Below, piece by piece: positions 1 to 7,643 of a stretch of 24,980 bases of DNA (the first letter of the stretch is position 1; each line of letters starts with the position of its first letter). This DNA is from CAYOXX01 sp964408025 (GTDB lineage: Bacteria > Acidobacteriota > DATKUA01). A program made the position numbers and the translations under genes. The stretch covers positions 1 through 24,980 of the forward strand of contig CAYOXX010000040.1 of NCBI GenBank assembly GCA_964408025.1, written 5' to 3'. The notes beneath the pieces were generated by a model. That model made no database searches, was not told the origin of the DNA, and saw only the letters and a list, made by a program, of their open reading frames with translations.

Positions 1-180
1 CCAATACTATTTGCCCGTACCGGCACTTGCGGAAGAATAAATCTTTCCCCAATTTGAAATGGGTAAAATCCCGAATGAAGTTTTTGCCGGGCCGTCAAGA
101 ATGTCTGTCCTACCGGCCCGAGGCGGATGGATTTGCCCCGCCGTAACGGCGCAATCGTAGCTTCGGGTGTGGCGTTGGAC

Positions 181-275
181 GTAGCGTCGGGCTGAATTTA
201 TCCGCCGAAGCACAGCGAAGGCCGAGCCCGCTAGGCAACCTCCGCCGAATGCGGATAAATTCAGGTTGCCGCCAC
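181..275. repeat. REP-like structured repeat, long variant (copy 1)
   Basis: Same architecture as the copies at 295 and 7168. GTAGCG (181-186) is followed by arm TCGGGCT (187-193), a 31-base loop, arm AGCCCG (225-230), CTAG (231-234), and a second stem GCAACCT (235-241) / AGGTTGC (263-269). The second stem encloses hairpin CCGC-CGAAT-GCGG (242-254) and the linker ATAAATTC (255-262). The copy ends CGCCAC (270-275), one base off the perfect complement of GTAGCG. It is 95 bp rather than 67 because the first hairpin loop is enlarged from 2 to 31 bases. Confidence 0.8.
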
Positions 276-294
276 ATTCCGACTAGGCTCCTCG

Positions 295-361
295 GTAGCG
301 TCGGCCTTTAGGCCGACTAGGCGATCTACGCCATAGGCGCATAAATTCAGATCGCCGCTAC
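295..361. repeat. REP-like structured repeat (copy 2)
   Basis: A 67-bp element. Outer stem is GTAGCG (295-300) / CGCTAC (356-361). The first hairpin is TCGGCCT-TT-AGGCCGA (301-316), then CTAG (317-320). The second stem is GCGATCT (321-327) / AGATCGC (349-355), enclosing a small hairpin CGCC-ATA-GGCG (329-339) and the linker ATAAATTC (341-348). It matches copy 3 at 7168 in length and arm for arm, but with compensatory changes in both stems, so the paired structure is what is conserved. Confidence 0.85.
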
Positions 362-399
362 AGCCCATCCTCTCCGCTACGGCGGATCGCGTTACAGAT

Positions 400-3237
400 T
401 TACTGCGTCGTCGTTTCCTCCGTTTCCTCTTCCTCCTCCGGTTGCTCGCGCAGCCCCGCGGGAGCGTCCCAGTTGAGGATGGCGTTGTGTACGAAGCTGA
501 AGCTGGCGTGGTTCATCCAGCGGTACATCGGGTTGAAGGCGAAGAGCACGACGCGGCCCTCGCCACGCGGCACGTCTATGATGGCCGCTGTGCCGTCGAT
601 AGCCTGGCCGTTCCTGAGCAGGCCGCTGCGCAGCAGCGGCACGCTGGGGCGCTCGGAGCGGGCACCTTCACGGCCTCCCTCGCCGTCCTCATCGGGGTCC
701 CTGGTGCCGAACTGGACGACCACGTACTTGCGCAGACGATCCTCGACCGTCATCAACGGCAAACTGCTGCGATAGAGCGAAGGATGCTTGCAGTAGCCGT
801 ATGCAATCGGGTTGGTCGGCTGGCGGATGGTGCTGGCCAGGATTGTGCCCGGGCAGGCGACGCTGCGGTCCGTCCTGCTCTGGATTCCGCGCACGAGGCC
901 GAAATCGGTCACCAGACTGCAGCCGGTACCGAAGGTGATCAGCGTGCCGCCGCCGTCGACGAAGCGCTCGAGCTCCATGACACCCTCGAGTCCGAGGCCG
1001 CCGGTGATGTCGGGCGAGCTGTCGGGGTAGCCGAGGTAGCGGAACTCATCGGTTGAATCGTAGGCCAGAGGGCCGGTGCGCGGGTTGATGCCGCGCAGCA
1101 TCGCCAGTCCGCCGCCCCAGCCGCCCTGGTGCGGCACCACGATCACGTCGTAGTCGGCCAGCAGGGCGCCCTCGCGCACGCGGTCCTTGCTTATCAGGTC
1201 GTATGGGATGCCGGCCTCGTCGAGGGCGTAGCGCACCCAGCCGCTCTCCTGGGTGTTGAACCAGGAGTGGTACATCGCCAGGCGCGGCATGCGCAGCGGC
1301 CGCAGCTCGGGCAGCTCGACATCGGTCAGGGCGTAGGCGCGCAGGCCCAGCTCCTGGACGATCCTTACCGCCTCACCGCCCTGACTCGTCTCGTCACTGA
1401 CCCTGAAGCCGGGCAGGACCCAGGTGCCGGACGGCAGCGTTTCGTCACCGGCGGCGAACTCAGCGTCGGCTACCTGCACCTCGACGCCGGCGCGGGCCAG
1501 CTCGAGGAAGGCGGCCATCATCGTGGTGCCCTGCGGCGGCACGAGCAGGTGGACCGACTGGCGGTAACCCTCTATGCGGCGGTCGAAGACGGAGTTGTCG
1601 TCGCCCAGCGGCTCCATCGCCGCCTCGAGCACCGCCGCGTCGTCCACACGCGCCGTCTCGACGCCGAGCATGAGGCCGAGCGTCCAGGCGGTGGCGTCGT
1701 AGGGGTTGGTTTCGTTACCCTCGGGCCAGCTCTGGATCTCGAACAGCGTCTTGGCCAGAGTGCGGTACGGCTGGTCCAGCCGCACGACTACGGAGCCGGC
1801 TGGATAACTCTCCTCGCCGATCTCGAGGTCGGCGGTCAGGCGGTGCATTTCGACCCGGTGCTTGCGCAGCATCGTCAGCAGGCGGCGCGCCGCCAGCGGG
1901 TCGCCCTGCGCGGGCGGGATCACCCAGGCGTAGGGCGCCTCGCTGCGCCCGGCCTCGACGGCGTTGCGGCCCTTGATCCAGAAGTTCTCGAGGATCGTGT
2001 CGCGGTGGCGCGCGGTGAAGTCGAGTGCGATCAGGCAGCCGCTCTCCATCAGGTTGGTGTTGTTGCGCAGGCTCCAGAGGACCTCGCGCGGCGGCGGCGA
2101 CGGCCGGTACCACTGCCTCGACGTGATTCCCCCGCGGCCGAAGCGGGAGGTGACCGTACGCTGATAGGTGTTGGCGCCCGCGTTGCCGAAGGTCTCGTAA
2201 AAGCGGCCTATCGAGTTGTGGTTGTTCCCCAGCCAGAGAAGGTAGCCCGGATACCAGCCGGTGTAGAAACCGTAGGTCCAGACGCCCGGCACGCCGTAGC
2301 GGGTCATCTGCGTGACCTCGTTGAAAGCGAACCACTGCCACTCGTCGATCGTGATCGGGTCCAGCGAGGTGTAGTATGGGCCGGTGCCGGTGCTGATGTA
2401 GAGCAGTGGCACGCTCTCGTGCAGGTCGTGGGTTACCTGCGGGTGGAACATGAAGAAGGCGGTGTAGATGTTCTCGGTCAGCGGCTGGCTGACCGTGATG
2501 CCGTCGCGGTTGTTGTCGTGTTGGGTGTAGTCGCCCCAGAACGGCGGCGATCTCATGACCAGGTCTTCCCACTCCTCGATGTGCTGGGTGTGGCGGTAGT
2601 ACCAGTCGACCTGGCGGTTCCAGCCATCCATCTCGAGCACCGGGATGATAAGCGTGATGACGCTGTCGCGGATGCGCTGGATCATCTCGGTGTCGGAGAC
2701 GGCCAGCCGGTAGGCCAGCTCCATCAGCATCTCGGGGCTACCGGTCTCGGGCGAGTGCAGGCCGCCGGTGATCAGGTAGAAAGGCTTGGCCGCGGCGACG
2801 ATCTCGCGCATCCGCTCCTCGTCGCAGGAGCGCGGGTCGGCCAGCTCGCGCGTGTAGGCTCGGTAGCGGTCCAGGTCGGCGATCGCCTCGGCGTCGGCGA
2901 CGGCCACCACGACCATCATGTTGCCCCGGTGGCTACGGCCAAGCTCGAATATCGACACCCGATCGCTGGCATCGGACAGGGCGCGGTAGTAGCGCTGGAT
3001 GTCGTCGTAGTAGGTCATGCGGCCCGGCGTGCCCGGGATGTAGCCGAGCACCTCCAGCGGCGAGGGCACCGTGTCGGACGCCGGCAGGTAGTCTACCAGC
3101 GGCGTCAGGAACTGCGGGTCGGTGGTGTACTCGCGGATCATCCGCGTCGCCTCCTCGTCCTGGCGGTCCTGCGCAACCAGCGGCGCCGCAAGCAGCGCCA
3201 GCAGGGCGACGGCGAACAGCGACTTGCTAGCTCTCAT
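400..3237 (-). CDS. Exported M14-type zinc carboxypeptidase-like protein with C-terminal GATase-like region
   Basis: A 945-residue protein with a signal peptide (residues 1-23, ending PLVAQ), so it should act outside the cytoplasm. The M14 fold is shown by HSPE (H161 and E164, zinc ligands in this family), the NNRDG segment (242-246, placed like the substrate-binding Asn-Arg), and HDLHES (270-275), which should give the third zinc ligand. M14 enzymes remove C-terminal residues from peptides or cell-wall stems; the substrate here cannot be told. The C-terminal third reads like a class I GATase/flavodoxin-like domain (VIVVPHQGGWGGG, then FVDGGGTLITFGTG), with a very acidic tail rich in Glu and Thr. 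The start has a good ribosome site (AGGGAGGG) a few bases upstream. It lies 59 bp downstream of serS on the same strand and may be read from the serS promoter. Confidence 0.85.
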   Translation of the reverse strand: MRASKSLFAVALLALLAAPLVAQDRQDEEATRMIREYTTDPQFLTPLVDYLPASDTVPSPLEVLGYIPGTPGRMTYYDDIQRYYRALSDASDRVSIFELGRSHRGNMMVVVAVADAEAIADLDRYRAYTRELADPRSCDEERMREIVAAAKPFYLITGGLHSPETGSPEMLMELAYRLAVSDTEMIQRIRDSVITLIIPVLEMDGWNRQVDWYYRHTQHIEEWEDLVMRSPPFWGDYTQHDNNRDGITVSQPLTENIYTAFFMFHPQVTHDLHESVPLLYISTGTGPYYTSLDPITIDEWQWFAFNEVTQMTRYGVPGVWTYGFYTGWYPGYLLWLGNNHNSIGRFYETFGNAGANTYQRTVTSRFGRGGITSRQWYRPSPPPREVLWSLRNNTNLMESGCLIALDFTARHRDTILENFWIKGRNAVEAGRSEAPYAWVIPPAQGDPLAARRLLTMLRKHRVEMHRLTADLEIGEESYPAGSVVVRLDQPYRTLAKTLFEIQSWPEGNETNPYDATAWTLGLMLGVETARVDDAAVLEAAMEPLGDDNSVFDRRIEGYRQSVHLLVPPQGTTMMAAFLELARAGVEVQVADAEFAAGDETLPSGTWVLPGFRVSDETSQGGEAVRIVQELGLRAYALTDVELPELRPLRMPRLAMYHSWFNTQESGWVRYALDEAGIPYDLISKDRVREGALLADYDVIVVPHQGGWGGGLAMLRGINPRTGPLAYDSTDEFRYLGYPDSSPDITGGLGLEGVMELERFVDGGGTLITFGTGCSLVTDFGLVRGIQSRTDRSVACPGTILASTIRQPTNPIAYGYCKHPSLYRSSLPLMTVEDRLRKYVVVQFGTRDPDEDGEGGREGARSERPSVPLLRSGLLRNGQAIDGTAAIIDVPRGEGRVVLFAFNPMYRWMNHASFSFVHNAILNWDAPAGLREQPEEEEETEETTTQ

Positions 3238-3296
3238 CTTAATCCCTCCCTATGCGTTGAATAGCGTTATTAGTAGGTCAATAAAACCTGCCATCT

Positions 3297-4586
3297 CTAG
3301 CCTCTCGGCTCGAGCGTTTCGATGCCGTTCATGTAAGGCGCCAGCGCCGCCGGCAGCGCCACGGAGCCGTCCTCGCGCTGGCCGTTCTCCAACAGCGCCA
3401 CCACGGTGCGCCCGATCGCCAGGCCGGAGCCGTTGAGCGTGTGGGCGAATCGCGGCTTCTCCCCGGGGGCCGGGCGGTAGCGGATGCCGGCGCGGCGCGC
3501 CTGGAAATCCTCGTAGTTGCTGCAGCTCGAAATCTCGCGGTGGCGCCCCTGGCTGGGAACCCACACCTCGAGGTCGTAAGTCTTGCTGGCGCCGAAGCCG
3601 AGGTCGCCGGTGCAGAGGGTGACGACGCGGTAGGGCAGTCCCAAGCGCTTGAGCACCTCCTCGGCGTGCGCCGTCAGCAGCTCGAGCTGCTCGTAGCTCT
3701 CCGCGGCGCGGCAGAAGCGGACCAGCTCGACCTTGTTGAACTGGTGCTGGCGGATCAGGCCCCGCGTGTCCTTGCCGTAGCTGCCCGCCTCGGAGCGGAA
3801 GCAGGGGGTATAGGCGGCGAAGGCGGCCGGCAGCTCGGCGCCGTCTATGATCTCGCCGGCGAAGTAATTCGTCACCGGCACCTCGGCAGTCGGGCAGAGG
3901 TAGAGGCCGCGCTCGTCGTCCAGCTTGAAGAGGTCAAGCTCGAACTTCGGGAGCTGGCCTGTGCCGGTCAGCGCCGCGGCGTTGTTGATGAAGGGCGGCA
4001 GAATCTCGACGTAGCCGAACTCCCTGGTGTGCAGGTCGAGCATGAAGTTGATCAGCGCGCGCTCCAGCCGCGCGCCAGCGCCGGTCATGAAGGCGAAGCG
4101 CGCCCCGGCCACCTTGGCCGCCCGCTCCAGGTCGATTATCCCCAGCCTCTCGCCCAGCTCTACGTGGTCGCGAATCTCGAAGCCGAACTCCCGCTTCTCG
4201 CCCCACTCGCGCTCGACGCGGTTGTGCTCCGGGTCCGGGCCGACCGGCACGCTCTCGTGCGGGACGTTCGGGACCTCCAGCATCAGCCGCTCGAACGACT
4301 CCCTGGCCGAGCGCAGCTTGTCCTCCAGGCCCTTCAGCTCCTCGCCCAAAGCAGCGGTGTCGGCCTTGACAGCCTCCGCCTCGGCGGCCTTGCCCTCCTT
4401 CATCAGGCGGCCGACATCCCCGGATAGTGCCTTGCGCCTGGCCTGAATCGACTCGCTCTCGCCGATTAACGCGCGGCGGCGCTCGTCCAGAGCCAGCAGA
4501 TCCTCGAGGTCGAACTCGTAGCCCCGGTTCTCGAGCGAGTTGCGAACTAGGTCGGTTCTGTCGCGGATGAGGTTTATATCAAGCAT
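3297..4586 (-). CDS. serS: Seryl-tRNA synthetase
   Basis: This 429-residue enzyme charges tRNA-Ser with serine in the cytoplasm. It begins MLDINLIRDRTDLVRN, the usual SerRS start, followed by the long antiparallel coiled-coil arm (about residues 30-100) that binds the tRNA. The class II core follows: the motif 2 region with TPCFRSEAGSYGKDTRGL and QHQFNKVELV, and motif 3 near the end with HTLNGSGLAIGRTVVALLE. Length is normal for the family. An upstream in-frame TTG at 4655 is rejected as start because it lies inside the -35 box of a good promoter and would add residues foreign to the family. Convincing as a housekeeping gene; it appears to be the first gene of a unit continuing into the M14 gene. 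Confidence 0.97.
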   Translation of the reverse strand: MLDINLIRDRTDLVRNSLENRGYEFDLEDLLALDERRRALIGESESIQARRKALSGDVGRLMKEGKAAEAEAVKADTAALGEELKGLEDKLRSARESFERLMLEVPNVPHESVPVGPDPEHNRVEREWGEKREFGFEIRDHVELGERLGIIDLERAAKVAGARFAFMTGAGARLERALINFMLDLHTREFGYVEILPPFINNAAALTGTGQLPKFELDLFKLDDERGLYLCPTAEVPVTNYFAGEIIDGAELPAAFAAYTPCFRSEAGSYGKDTRGLIRQHQFNKVELVRFCRAAESYEQLELLTAHAEEVLKRLGLPYRVVTLCTGDLGFGASKTYDLEVWVPSQGRHREISSCSNYEDFQARRAGIRYRPAPGEKPRFAHTLNGSGLAIGRTVVALLENGQREDGSVALPAALAPYMNGIETLEPRG

Positions 4587-4625
4587 CTGCTTTCCGGCGA
4601 GGAGCGATATCGCTATCGACAGGGC

Positions 4626-4655
4626 AGTGTAGCCAAGGCTCGTACGGGGTGTCAA
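4626..4655 (-). promoter_or_regulatory. Sigma-70-type promoter for serS
   Basis: On the minus strand, TTGACA (4650-4655) and TACACT (4626-4631) are separated by 18 bp. The -35 is a perfect match and the -10 matches 4 of 6. The start codon at 4586 lies 39 bases beyond the -10, giving a short leader. Confidence 0.6.
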
Positions 4656-4679
4656 TTGAGGTTACGAGGAGGGCGGTGC

Positions 4680-5579
4680 TCAGTCTCCGAAGTCCAGCTC
4701 CCGTTTTAGGAACGGGATGATGACGTTGCTTTGCGTCTCGGGCTTGGCGTTGTCGAAATGGCCGCCGATGGGGTTGATCTCGAAGCGCTTCGGTTCGCGG
4801 GCGGCTGCGAATACCTTTTCGTGGTGCCAGAAGGGGACCACTCTGTCGAGCTCGCCGGCCAGCATCATAAACGGCCGCGGCGAGAGCCTTCCTACAGCGG
4901 CGGCGGTGTCGACGTCCATCATTCCGCCGCCGAAGCGCCTCTTGAACTCCCTGTCCATGCTCGCCAGAAAGAGTAGTGGGGGCAGGAACATGCTCTTGAT
5001 GATGTGGCGCGTCATCTCGCGCATGTTGACGAAAGGGCTGTCGGCGACCACCGCCTTGATGCGCTCGTCCGCGGCGGCGACGATGATGGCGATCACGCCA
5101 CCCATCGAGAAGCCGTAGATTCCGATGCGCTCCGGATCGGCCTCCGGCAGGCCGGCCAGCGTGTCGATAGCGGCGCGCAGGTCGCGCTGCTCGGTGAGGC
5201 CGCCGGTGCAGACTTGGCCCTCGCTCTCGCCGCAGCGCCGCCAGTCGAAGGTGAAGACCACGAAGCCGCCATGCGCCACTGCGGCTGTGCGCTTGATGAT
5301 GTCGCTGCGGTTGGTGCTGTAGCCGTGCGTGGTGATCACCGCCGCACGCCGCTCGCCGGGCTTGTAGCCGGGCGGCAGGATCAGCCAGCCGCGCAGCTTC
5401 AATCCGTCCTCGCTCTCGAACTCGACATCGCGGTACTCTAAGCCGAAGTCGGCCGGGGTCTCGTTGATCGTTATGCGAGCGGGGCGGGAGTAGATGGCGA
5501 AGAATACCACCCCCAAGAGGCGCCAGAGGAGCCAGAGAGCAACTACCGCCGCGAGGACTAACGCGAGCCAGAGCAGCAT
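4680..5579 (-). CDS. Membrane-anchored alpha/beta hydrolase
   Basis: A 299-residue serine hydrolase. Residues 1-30 form one hydrophobic anchor helix. The alpha/beta hydrolase domain follows, with an oxyanion region THGYS (84-88), the nucleophile elbow GFSMGG (S158), the acid in AGELD (D245) and the histidine in GGHFD (H274): a complete triad. Sequence type is that of the DUF1100/serine aminopeptidase-like hydrolases (COG1073 type); the substrate is unknown. The gene starts 6 bases after the stop of the response-regulator gene, and its ribosome site (TGAGGT) overlaps that stop codon, so the two are almost certainly co-transcribed and translationally coupled. It ends 93 bp before the serS start, a gap that holds the serS promoter. 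Confidence 0.88.
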   Translation of the reverse strand: MLLWLALVLAAVVALWLLWRLLGVVFFAIYSRPARITINETPADFGLEYRDVEFESEDGLKLRGWLILPPGYKPGERRAAVITTHGYSTNRSDIIKRTAAVAHGGFVVFTFDWRRCGESEGQVCTGGLTEQRDLRAAIDTLAGLPEADPERIGIYGFSMGGVIAIIVAAADERIKAVVADSPFVNMREMTRHIIKSMFLPPLLFLASMDREFKRRFGGGMMDVDTAAAVGRLSPRPFMMLAGELDRVVPFWHHEKVFAAAREPKRFEINPIGGHFDNAKPETQSNVIIPFLKRELDFGD

Positions 5580-5585
5580 GCGACC

Positions 5586-6950
5586 TCAGCCGTCCCTTTC
5601 CTGCTTGATGTCGTACTGTTCGATCTTCTTGTAGAGGTTCGACCTGGGCGTGCCGATCGCCTTGGCCGTCTGCAGCACGTTCCAGTTGTGCTCCGTCAGC
5701 TTCTCGACGATGAAGAGCCGCTCGACCCGCTCCTTGAACTCGCGCAGCGTGGCCGCAGAGACCGCCAGGCCACCGCCGGCGGCGCCGAGGGGGCCGGCCT
5801 CGGGCAGGTCGGCGGCGCCGATCACCTTGCTCTCGCTCATGATCAGGGCCCGCTCGACCAGGTTGCGCAGCTCGCGCACGTTACCCTTCCAGGGGCGCCG
5901 ACTCAGGGCCTCGAGAGCCTCGGGGCTGAAGCTCCTCGGTTTGAAGTTGTTCTCGTCGCAGAACAGGGTCACGAAGTGCTCGACAAGCTCTGGGATGTCC
6001 TCGATGTGCTCGCGCAGCGGCGGGGCCTGGATCGGCACCACGTTGAGGCGGAAGAACAGGTCCTCGCGGAACTCGCCCTTCTCGATCATCCTCGGCAGCT
6101 CGCGGTTGGTGGCGGCGATCACACGCACGTCGACCTTGATCGTCTTGGTGCCGCCGATACGCTCGACCTCGCCCTCCTCGAGCACCCGCAGAACCTTCGC
6201 CTGCGTCTTGGGGCTCATGTCGGCCACCTCGTCGAGGAAGATGGTGCCGCCGTCCGCCTGCTGGAACTTGCCGGTCTTCTTCTCGGTGGCCCCAGTGAAG
6301 GAGCCCTTCTCGTGGCCGAACAGCTCGCTCTCGATCAGCTCCTCGGGGATGGCGGCGCAGTTCACCTGCACAAAGCGAGCATCGGAGCGGCGGGAGTTGC
6401 GGTGCAGGGCCCGGGCGATCAGCTCCTTGCCGGTGCCGCTCTCGCCGGCGATGAGCACCGTGGCGTTGGTCGGCGCCGCCTTGGCCATCACTTCCTGCAG
6501 GTGGCGCATCGGCTCGCTGCCGCCGACCATCTTGTAGTTGCGCGCGAAGCGCAGCCGCAGGTCGATGTTCTCGCGCTGCAGCCGCCGGGTCTCCAGGGCG
6601 TTGCGGGCCAGCAGCAGCAGCCGCTCGCGCTCCAGCGGCTTTTCCAGGAAGTTAAACGCACCCATCTGCGTCGCCTGCACGGCGGTGTCGATTGTGCCGT
6701 GGCCGGAGATCATCACCACGATCGCCTCGGGGTCCCGCTCCCGCAGTCTGCGCAGAACCTCGAGGCCGTCGATGCCGGGCATCTTGACATCGAGGAAGAC
6801 TATGTCGGCCTCCTCGTTTTCCGCCAGCGCCAGGCCCTCCTCGCCGGAGCTGGCAACCAGCAGATGGTAGCCCTCGAACTCGAAGATCATGCGGAACGAT
6901 TCGAGGATACTCTCCTCATCGTCGATAACTAGCACGCTTCCCTTGGCCAT
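5586..6950 (-). CDS. Sigma-54-dependent response regulator, NtrC family
   Basis: A 454-residue enhancer-binding protein. The receiver domain (about 5-120) has the acidic pair D10/D11, phospho-acceptor D54 (FLDVKMPG) and conserved K104. The AAA+ domain (about 142-375) has Walker A GESGTGKE (169-176) and Walker B GGTIFLDE (234-241). The sigma-54 contact loop reads GSFTGA (216-221), a Ser variant of the usual GAFTGA. The C-terminus carries a Fis-type helix-turn-helix (LQTAKAIGTPRSNLYKKI). When phosphorylated it should activate sigma-54 promoters. No histidine kinase lies beside it, so its partner is unknown. It is the first gene of an operon with the alpha/beta hydrolase. Ribosome site GGGAGA lies just upstream of the ATG. 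Confidence 0.96.
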   Translation of the reverse strand: MAKGSVLVIDDEESILESFRMIFEFEGYHLLVASSGEEGLALAENEEADIVFLDVKMPGIDGLEVLRRLRERDPEAIVVMISGHGTIDTAVQATQMGAFNFLEKPLERERLLLLARNALETRRLQRENIDLRLRFARNYKMVGGSEPMRHLQEVMAKAAPTNATVLIAGESGTGKELIARALHRNSRRSDARFVQVNCAAIPEELIESELFGHEKGSFTGATEKKTGKFQQADGGTIFLDEVADMSPKTQAKVLRVLEEGEVERIGGTKTIKVDVRVIAATNRELPRMIEKGEFREDLFFRLNVVPIQAPPLREHIEDIPELVEHFVTLFCDENNFKPRSFSPEALEALSRRPWKGNVRELRNLVERALIMSESKVIGAADLPEAGPLGAAGGGLAVSAATLREFKERVERLFIVEKLTEHNWNVLQTAKAIGTPRSNLYKKIEQYDIKQERDG

Positions 6951-6976
6951 AACGCAATCTCCCGTGGGTCAGGCGC

Positions 6977-7005
6977 AGGATAGCAAACCGCCCTCCCTCC
7001 CACAA
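6977..7005 (-). promoter_or_regulatory. Possible extended -10 promoter for the response-regulator operon
   Basis: On the minus strand TTGTGG (7000-7005) and TATCCT (6977-6982) are 17 bp apart. TGC stands directly before the -10, giving an extended -10. Each box is only a partial match, so this is tentative. Confidence 0.35.
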
Positions 7006-7059
7006 GGCAGGGCCTTGAACCAATCCGCGTAGCCACCATTCCCGTATTCTTCAACCACT

Positions 7060-7098
7060 CGGGCCTCCGGCCCGTTCCGCCGCGGCGGACTCGCGGTC
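7060..7098. repeat. Hairpin plus 14-bp palindrome repeat unit, copy 1
   Basis: CGGGCC-TCC-GGCCCG (7060-7074) is a perfect hairpin. It is followed at once by the perfect palindrome TCCGCCGCGGCGGA (7076-7089) and CTCGCGGTC. Bases 7069-7098 are identical over 30 bp to 7273-7302. Confidence 0.8.
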
Positions 7099-7167
7099 AA
7101 TTGCCGTCGTTAATCAAACGTATGAGCGCAAGATACAGCCTTGACACAATCCGCGTAGCAGGATTCG

Positions 7168-7234
7168 GTAGCGTCGGGCTTTAGCCCGACTAGGCGGCCT
7201 CAGCCAAAGGCTGACAAGTTCAGGTCGCCGCTAC
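7168..7234. repeat. REP-like structured repeat (copy 3)
   Basis: A 67-bp element, exactly the length of copy 2. Outer stem GTAGCG (7168-7173) / CGCTAC (7229-7234). First hairpin TCGGGCT-TT-AGCCCGA (7174-7189), then CTAG (7190-7193). Second stem GCGGCCT (7194-7200) / AGGTCGC (7222-7228), with one G-T pair, enclosing hairpin CAGCC-AAA-GGCTG (7201-7213) and linker ACAAGTTC (7214-7221). Stem bases differ from copy 2 in a compensatory manner. Confidence 0.85.
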
Positions 7235-7258
7235 TGCCGACGCAAGGACCTAAGATTG

Positions 7259-7302
7259 CCTGCCTCCGGCAGGGCCCGTTCCGCCGCGGCGGACTCGCGG
7301 TC
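7259..7302. repeat. Hairpin plus 14-bp palindrome repeat unit, copy 2
   Basis: CCTGCC-TCC-GGCAGG (7259-7273) keeps the TCC loop of copy 1 while both arms have changed together. The palindrome TCCGCCGCGGCGGA follows at 7280-7293. Bases 7273-7302 repeat 7069-7098 exactly. Confidence 0.8.
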
Positions 7303-7396
7303 GAGGACCCACTTTCCGGCCGGCCTCGTCGGGAGCGGTGTAGTGCGGCCAATGGGATGGAGAGGAATACCACTGAGACCACAAATGAAAAATTTT

Positions 7397-7437
7397 AGGG
7401 GGGGCTGAACTTGTCTGCCTTAGGCGGACGCTCCCCT
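7397..7437. repeat. Solo half-element resembling the right stem of the REP-like repeat
   Basis: AGGGG (7397-7401) pairs with CCCCT (7433-7437). Inside are CTGAACTTG (7405-7413) and the hairpin GTCTGCC-TTA-GGCGGAC (7413-7429). Read on the minus strand, the linker ACAAGTTCAG is the same as the one in REP copy 3, so this looks like the second stem-loop standing alone. Confidence 0.5.
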
Positions 7438-7513
7438 CTTCAACTGAGGGCTGCGCTTCTTCACCTCTGCTTTATGGAGGAACAAGTAGCAACCGCGGGA
7501 GCGCCGAGGCCTA

Positions 7514-7569
7514 CGCAGAGAGAAACAGATATTCTTATCCTCTCTTTCTCTTCTTCTGTGGTCTCTGCG
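7514..7569. repeat. Inverted repeat with pyrimidine-skewed interior
   Basis: CGCAGAGA (7514-7521) and TCTCTGCG (7562-7569) are perfect complements, and the match extends imperfectly inward (ACAGA / TCTGT). The interior is strongly CT-skewed on the plus strand. GAGACCACA around 7376 pairs with TGTGGTCTC (7557-7565), a second, longer-range inverted match. Confidence 0.45.
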
Positions 7570-7612
7570 GTTCAAAGATGGCACTGAGCGTCAGCTGTAG
7601 CGTCCACATTTA

Positions 7613-7643
7613 GTCCGCCGCGGCAAACAGAGCCCGCGCGGAC
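7613..7643 (-). terminator. Hairpin just downstream of htrA, possible terminator
   Basis: GTCCGC(C)GCGG and CCGCGCGGAC form a GC-rich stem of about 10 pairs with one bulged base, starting 2 bases past the htrA stop. There is no T-run, so it would be an atypical terminator or a 3'-end stabiliser. Confidence 0.35.

Larger units (their letters stand above)
1..399. other. Gene-free, repeat-rich stretch downstream of the M14 gene
   Basis: I see no credible gene here. The stretch lies at the 3' side of the minus-strand M14 gene. It holds two copies of a structured extragenic repeat (181-275 and 295-361), a partial scrap of the same repeat around 280-290 (CCGACTAGGC), and a separate inverted repeat CGGGCCG (88-94) / CGGCCCG (114-120). 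No T-tract terminator is visible for the gene ending at 400. Confidence 0.7.

Noticed and set aside
1129..3264. Long plus-strand open frame (711 codons) opposite the M14 gene
   Set aside because: GC-rich antisense frame rich in His, Gln, Arg and Val with no domain pattern; the minus strand encodes a clear M14 protein.
4587..4655. N-terminal extension of serS to a TTG at 4655
   Set aside because: The codon lies in the -35 box of the promoter, and SerRS proteins begin at MLDI.
5688..6932. Long plus-strand frame (414 codons) opposite the response regulator
   Set aside because: Antisense shadow; the other strand carries all NtrC-family motifs.
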